From Hydrogenobacter sp. T-2 (GTDB lineage: Bacteria; Aquificota; Aquificia; Aquificales; Aquificaceae), in assembly GCF_033971325.1 (NCBI RefSeq), contig NZ_CP117180.1, forward strand, positions 378,041 through 442,040: 64,000 bases of DNA, written 5' to 3'. The position numbers and the translations under genes are program-made. Below the pieces are notes generated by a model. That model saw only the letters and a program-made list of their open reading frames with translations. It was not told the origin of the DNA and made no database searches. Positions 59,782-64,000 of this stretch are shown piece by piece (position 1 is the stretch's first letter; the number at the start of each line of letters is the position of its first letter).

Positions 59782-62541
59782 ATGCGAAACTACGCAGAAA
59801 CATTAAACCTTCCAAAGACGGACTTTCCAATGAAGGCAAACCTGCCAGAGAGAGAACCTCAAATACTTCAGAAGTGGCAGGGGCTATACAGAAAGCTCTG
59901 GGAGAGAAACAAGGACAAACCCCTTTTTGTGCTTCATGATGGACCACCTTATGCTAACGGGCATATTCATATAGGGCATGCTCTCAACAAAATCCTTAAA
60001 GACCTAATTGTCAAATATAGGCTTTTGACAGGGTATCGTGTGGACTTTGTGCCTGGTTGGGATTGTCATGGACTGCCTATAGAACAGCAGGTGGAAAAGG
60101 AGCTAAAGGAGAAAAAGCTCTCCAAGGAAGAGCTTGGTAAGGTGGAGTTTAGAAGGCTTTGTAGAGCTTATGCGGAGAGGTTTATAAAGGTTCAAAAGGA
60201 AGAGTTTATAAGGCTGGGGGTCCTTGCGGACTGGGAAAATCCTTACATAACCATGGACCCTGCCTATCAGGCACAAGAAGTAAGGGAATTAGGAAGGGTC
60301 TTCAGTAGGGGCTTGGTCATAAGGAGCAAAAAACCCGTCTATTGGTGCATATATGACAAAACCGCAGAGGCGGAGGCGGAAGTAGAATACTACGAGAAGG
60401 AAGACCCAAGCATATATGTGAAGTTTCCACTAAGGGACCAGCCAAAAACATACCTGCTTATATGGACTACCACTCCTTGGACTTTGCCTGCCAACCGTGG
60501 CGTTATGGTGGGAGAAGACTATGAGTATGTCTTTTTCAAGTCTGGAGAAGAGACCTACATATTGGCAAAAGAGTTATTAGAAAGTGTTAAGTCCCTTACG
60601 GGCATAAATGGAGAGGTTATAAGGCAGGTAAGAGGGTCTGAGCTTGTGGGTCTTGAGTATTTTGCACCCTATGGGGGCAGGGTAAACAGGGTATATCCCT
60701 CGGAGTTTGTGGAGCTTTCTACAGGAACAGGTCTTGTGCATATGGCACCGGGTCATGGTAGGGAGGACTATTTGGTGGGTCTTAGGTATGGGCTTGAGCC
60801 TTTTGCACCCGTGGACGACGAGGGTAGGTTTACCCAAGAAGCACCAGAGTTTATAAGGGGCAAGAGGGTCTTTGAGGCAAATCCTCTCATAATAGAAGAC
60901 CTGAGGGCAAGGGGTTTACTACTTTGGGAAGGCAAGATAAGGCACTCCTATCCTCACTGTTGGAGATGCAAAAACCCTGTCATATTTAGGGCAACACCTC
61001 AATGGTTTATAAGCATGTCAGGTCAGGTTGATGGTAAGAGTTTTAGAGAAAAGTGTCTTGAGGAGATAGAAAAAGTTCAATGGATTCCACCCTATGGCAA
61101 AAACCGCATAGGGTCTATGGTAGAAAACAGACCAGACTGGTGTATATCTCGTCAAAGGTTCTGGGGTGTGCCTATAACGGTCTTTTATTGTAAAAACTGT
61201 GGGCATGTGGTCTCTGACTTAGAGGTCTTTGAAAGGGTAGCTAATATGATAGAGACTTCTCCGGAGGGAGCTGACCTTTGGTTTGAGAAGTCTCCAGAAG
61301 AGCTCCTGCCAGAGGGCTATACCTGTCCTTCCTGTGGCTCAAGGGAGTTTATAAAGGAAGAGGATATTCTGGATGTGTGGTTTGACTCTGGCTCTTCTCA
61401 CGCACAGGTTTTGAGAAAGAGGGGTGTGCAAAAGGCGGACCTCTACCTTGAGGGTTCGGACCAGCATAGGGGATGGTTTCAGGCATCTTTGCTTGAGTCC
61501 GTTGCCAGCTACGGAGAAGCACCCTACAAGGCGGTCCTTACCCATGGCTTTACGGTGGATGAAAAGGGCAGAAAAATGTCCAAGTCCTTAGGAAACGTGG
61601 TCTCACCTCAAGAGGTCATAAGGCAATACGGTGCGGACGTGCTTAGGCTTTGGGTGGTATCTGAAGACTACACGGAGGATGTGAGGCTCGGAAAGGGCAT
61701 AATCCAAAGGCTCGTGGAGGACTACAAGAAGATAAGAAACACTATAAGGTTCTTGCTTGGAAACCTCTACGATTTTGAAGTCTCAAAGGCGTTGCCTTAT
61801 GAGGAGCTTCACCACTTTGACCGTTGGATGCTTTCATACTTGCAGAAACTTCTTCAAGAGGTTCATAAACATTACCAAGAATATGCCTTTCATAGGGTCT
61901 ATCACTTGGTAAGAAACTTCTGCTCTGTGGAGCTTTCGAGCCTGTATCTTGATGTTTTAAAGGATAGGCTCTACGTTTATGCTCCAAACAGTTGGGAAAG
62001 AAGGTCCGCTCAAACAGTCCTTTATGCCTTGGCGGAAGCCCTCATTACTTCAATTGCACCCTTTCTTAGCTTTACCGCAGAGGAGGCTTGGGAATATCTA
62101 AGGAAGATAAATCCAGAGCTTCCAGAGAGCGTCTTTATGCACCAAATACCTCAAGGAAAAGGAGAGCTCATTGATGAAAAACTCCTCAGGGACTACGAGT
62201 ATCTAATAAAGCTAAGAGAGGATGTGATGAAGGCGATAGAAATAGCAAGAAGGGACAAGGCGGTAAACCACCCATATGAAGCTCAAGTCTTTCTGTGGGG
62301 AGAAGGCTTGGAAATTGCGAGAGAGTATGAGGATTACCTTAAATACTTTTTTACCGTAAGCGGGGTCAAGTTTTCAGAGGGTGGTAGGTATGTTATAGAG
62401 GGTGAGGCGTTAAAGGGTATAAGAGTGGGCGTGTCTCCTGCGGAAGGTAAGAAATGTCCAAGATGCTGGCTATACTACCCAGAGGAAGAGTTTGAGGGAG
62501 AAGTATGCAAAAGATGTGCAGGAGTGCTACAAGAGGTATAA
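59782..62541 (+). CDS. ileS: Isoleucyl-tRNA synthetase
   Basis: A 919-aa class I synthetase. HIGH motif at residues 63-66 (HIHIGH), editing domain ([33 protein letters not shown]), KMSKS at 598-602 ([10 protein letters not shown]), anticodon-binding helical domain, and a C-terminal zinc knuckle (CPRCW...CKRC). Length fits the bacterial type. The promoter is 8 nt away, so it is predicted leaderless. The small coiled-coil genes follow directly. Confidence 0.97.
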   Translation: MRNYAETLNLPKTDFPMKANLPEREPQILQKWQGLYRKLWERNKDKPLFVLHDGPPYANGHIHIGHALNKILKDLIVKYRLLTGYRVDFVPGWDCHGLPIEQQVEKELKEKKLSKEELGKVEFRRLCRAYAERFIKVQKEEFIRLGVLADWENPYITMDPAYQAQEVRELGRVFSRGLVIRSKKPVYWCIYDKTAEAEAEVEYYEKEDPSIYVKFPLRDQPKTYLLIWTTTPWTLPANRGVMVGEDYEYVFFKSGEETYILAKELLESVKSLTGINGEVIRQVRGSELVGLEYFAPYGGRVNRVYPSEFVELSTGTGLVHMAPGHGREDYLVGLRYGLEPFAPVDDEGRFTQEAPEFIRGKRVFEANPLIIEDLRARGLLLWEGKIRHSYPHCWRCKNPVIFRATPQWFISMSGQVDGKSFREKCLEEIEKVQWIPPYGKNRIGSMVENRPDWCISRQRFWGVPITVFYCKNCGHVVSDLEVFERVANMIETSPEGADLWFEKSPEELLPEGYTCPSCGSREFIKEEDILDVWFDSGSSHAQVLRKRGVQKADLYLEGSDQHRGWFQASLLESVASYGEAPYKAVLTHGFTVDEKGRKMSKSLGNVVSPQEVIRQYGADVLRLWVVSEDYTEDVRLGKGIIQRLVEDYKKIRNTIRFLLGNLYDFEVSKALPYEELHHFDRWMLSYLQKLLQEVHKHYQEYAFHRVYHLVRNFCSVELSSLYLDVLKDRLYVYAPNSWERRSAQTVLYALAEALITSIAPFLSFTAEEAWEYLRKINPELPESVFMHQIPQGKGELIDEKLLRDYEYLIKLREDVMKAIEIARRDKAVNHPYEAQVFLWGEGLEIAREYEDYLKYFFTVSGVKFSEGGRYVIEGEALKGIRVGVSPAEGKKCPRCWLYYPEEEFEGEVCKRCAGVLQEV

Positions 62542-62566
62542 ATTTAATAGATTACGAGGAAGTGTT

Positions 62567-62893
62567 ATGGTTAGGCTTTTACTTCTTTTAATCGTGCTTT
62601 TGGGCTTTGGCTTTGCCAAGGAGGTCTCTTTTACTCAAGAGGACAGGGAAAGGCTTAGAAGCATGGAGATAAGAATAGAGAGGCTTGATACAAAGGTAGA
62701 CATGGGCTTTCAGCAGATAGACAAACGCTTTCAGCAGATGGAGAAGCAAATAGACAGGCTTACTCAGATAATGATAGCCATCTTTGGTGGTCAACTTCTT
62801 TTGATAGCCACCATAATTGGGCTTATCCTGTGGGATAGGAAAAACGAGGACAAAAGGCTTTATGGGGTCTTGAAGAAGTATAATCTACTGTAG
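62567..62893 (+). CDS. Small signal-peptide/coiled-coil/membrane protein, copy A
   Basis: A 108-aa protein: signal peptide (residues 1-17, ending GFA), a coiled coil rich in Glu/Arg/Gln with DTKVDMGFQQIDKRFQQMEKQIDRLTQIM heptads, a C-terminal membrane helix (IFGGQLLLIATIIGLILWDR), and a charged tail ending VLKKYNLL. I chose ATG 62567 with a GAGGA-type ribosome site. It is a close paralogue of the next gene and has no assigned function; topology suggests a periplasmic coiled coil anchored in the inner membrane. Confidence 0.75.
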   Translation: MVRLLLLLIVLLGFGFAKEVSFTQEDRERLRSMEIRIERLDTKVDMGFQQIDKRFQQMEKQIDRLTQIMIAIFGGQLLLIATIIGLILWDRKNEDKRLYGVLKKYNLL

Positions 62894-62901
62894 GAGGTTG
62901 T

Positions 62902-63297
62902 ATGGGTAGACTTTTAATTCTTTTGACCATACTCTTATCCTTTAGCCTTGCCAAAGAGGTCTCTTTTACTCAAGAAGACAGGGAAAGACTTAGAAACACA
63001 GAAATAAAAATAGAAAAACTTGATACAAAGGTAGACATTGGCTTTCAGCAGATGGAGAAGCAAATAGACAGGCTTACTCAGATAATGATAGCCATCTTTG
63101 GTGGTCAACTTCTTTTGATAGCCACTATAATTGGACTTATCCTGTGGGATAGGAAAAGCACTGTGAAAAGGGCTACAGATGAGGCTCTTGAGAAGTTTGA
63201 AAAGGGTAAGTTTTCTAAACTTTTGGATGCACTCAAAGACCTCGCAAACGAAGACGAAAGGCTTTATAGGGTCTTGAAGAAGTATAATCTGCTGTAG
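62902..63297 (+). CDS. Small signal-peptide/coiled-coil/membrane protein, copy B
   Basis: A 131-aa paralogue of copy A. The signal peptide, coiled coil and membrane helix are shared, with 85 identical bases (63041-63125 versus 62727-62811). Copy B lacks the extra heptad QIDKRFQQMEK present in A but has an extra ~35-residue insert after the helix (KRATDEALEKFEKGKFSKLLDALKDL) before the common end RVLKKYNLL. Function unknown. It follows copy A by 8 bp. Confidence 0.75.
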   Translation: MGRLLILLTILLSFSLAKEVSFTQEDRERLRNTEIKIEKLDTKVDIGFQQMEKQIDRLTQIMIAIFGGQLLLIATIIGLILWDRKSTVKRATDEALEKFEKGKFSKLLDALKDLANEDERLYRVLKKYNLL

Positions 63298-63307
63298 GAG
63301 GAAAGCC

Positions 63308-64000
63308 ATGTTTGAACAAAGTATACCACTTATAGAACTTCTAAAGAGAGAAGAGGGAACTATTCTCATAGCCAGCCACGAAAACCCAGATGCGGATACA
63401 TTGGGAAGTGCTCTTGCTCTTTATCTTTTCTTAAAGAAGAAGGGTAAAAAGGTAACCGTAGGATGTAAAGATAAAGTGCCTCACTTTCTGGACTTTTTGC
63501 CCGGTTCTAAGGAGGTGGTTAAACTGCCAGTTAATGAGGTGTTCAGCTTTGGCGTGGTAGTGGATGCCAGTGGCTTTTACAGGATTAATGCAGAGGTAAA
63601 GGCTCTAAGAAAGGCGCGTATAGACCACCATATAGGAGGAGACTTTTACGGAGAGTATGACTACATAGACCCATCCGCACCATCAACCACAGCTTTGATA
63701 TACAAACTTCTTTGTGCTTGGGATAGGTCTGCTATAGACAAGGATATAGCCCAAAACCTCTATGCTGGGCTTGCCACAGACACGGGCTTTTTCAAGTATT
63801 CCAATACCACCGCAGAAACCTTCCAACTGGCAAAGGAGCTCGTTGAGCTTGGAGCTGAGCCTCATTGGACTTATGTGAACTTTGCGGAAAGAGAGAGCTT
63901 AAACAAGATGAGGCTGATATCAAAGGTGCTTGACACTCTGTCTCTTCATGAAGATGGTCTTGTTGCAGGTATAACCATATTTGATAGGTTTTTCAAAGAA
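63308..64000 (+). CDS. DHH-family phosphoesterase (NrnA-like), partial
   Basis: The frame starts at ATG 63308 and is open to the window end (231 codons). DHH-phosphoesterase motifs are visible: SHENPDADTLGSALALYLF (motif I, Asp-rich), VVVDASGFY, RIDHHIGGDF (DHH), and YAGLATDTGFFKYSNTTAETF. NrnA-type enzymes degrade short oligoribonucleotides and 3'-phosphoadenosine-5'-phosphate. The C-terminal DHHA1 domain lies outside the window. It follows the coiled-coil copy B by 10 bp. Confidence 0.88.
   Translation, partial: MFEQSIPLIELLKREEGTILIASHENPDADTLGSALALYLFLKKKGKKVTVGCKDKVPHFLDFLPGSKEVVKLPVNEVFSFGVVVDASGFYRINAEVKALRKARIDHHIGGDFYGEYDYIDPSAPSTTALIYKLLCAWDRSAIDKDIAQNLYAGLATDTGFFKYSNTTAETFQLAKELVELGAEPHWTYVNFAERESLNKMRLISKVLDTLSLHEDGLVAGITIFDRFFKE

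Noticed and set aside
1-64000. tRNA, rRNA and CRISPR arrays
   Set aside because: Gaps between genes were read for cloverleaf ends, CCA tails and regularly spaced repeats; none was found. Gaps are nearly all too short.

Overview
This window comes from a thermophilic, Gram-negative, flagellated bacterium that very probably belongs to the Aquificaceae (Hydrogenobacter/Thermocrinis/Aquifex relatives). The reasons are a TtuA/TtuB pair for the tRNA 2-thiolation found in thermophiles, a close LeuT-like Na+ symporter, a short N-terminally unanchored WaaA, a C-terminally short TilS, a stand-alone 5' nuclease, a ba3-type oxidase, and an extremely compact layout with 4-bp gene overlaps nearly everywhere. 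The placement is an inference from gene content. No rRNA, tRNA or CRISPR array was seen.

Layout. Positions 1-8570 hold housekeeping genes: mtnA, a FliK-like protein, secD-waaA-ino1, and gcvH-gcvPA. Positions 8567-20808 form a large efflux locus. A minus-strand operon (RND adaptor, TolC, TetR, TolC, EmrA, EmrB, a DUF2860 outer-membrane protein, an EAL phosphodiesterase) is divergent from an RND pump. Two copies of one exact 25-bp repeat, each containing a TetR-type operator, flank a hicB gene and a decayed hicA between the two units. Positions 20821-34361 are biosynthetic and housekeeping: metF, ttuB-ttuA, lolA, ilvE, panD, tilS, ftsH, leuC, hemG and thiG-thiS. Positions 34500-37661 carry a ba3-type cytochrome oxidase operon with its tiny subunit IIa and an SCO protein. 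Positions 37652-42711 are a four-gene unit (dapL, LeuT-like symporter, CBS/Cache protein, AcuC-like deacetylase). Positions 42786-53954 contain nth, mtnP, a LysR regulator, a glycosyltransferase, an NYN-domain protein, yaaA, ksgA, speE, ykuK, a RibD reductase domain, a lytic transglycosylase, fur, thiE, a 5'-3' exonuclease and flgF. Positions 54015-59751 look accessory: two and a half tandem Rpn/PD-(D/E)XK genes, then a PLD-SNF2 helicase whose last ~70 codons are cut off by an in-frame TAG. ileS, two duplicated signal-peptide/coiled-coil/TM proteins and the start of an NrnA-like DHH gene close the window.

How genes connect. SpeE releases methylthioadenosine, which MtnP and MtnA recycle. ThiS/ThiG/ThiE serve thiamine, IlvE and LeuC serve branched-chain amino acids, and GcvH/GcvPA serve the glycine cleavage system. 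The efflux operon carries its own TetR, and the twin operators would let it control both divergent units.

The most notable observations are: the operator-flanked hicBA remnant; a TtuB whose C-terminal Gly-Gly is followed by Tyr-Ile; the nonsense codon in the helicase; paralogous Rpn genes with a 207-bp perfectly identical stretch; promoter geometry implying many leaderless mRNAs (extreme case: divergent yaaA/ksgA starts 17 bp apart); shared stop codons at convergent junctions; a His replacing one cluster Cys in endonuclease III; and a structured leader over the NYN gene start. No clearly new multi-gene system could be proven from sequence alone.
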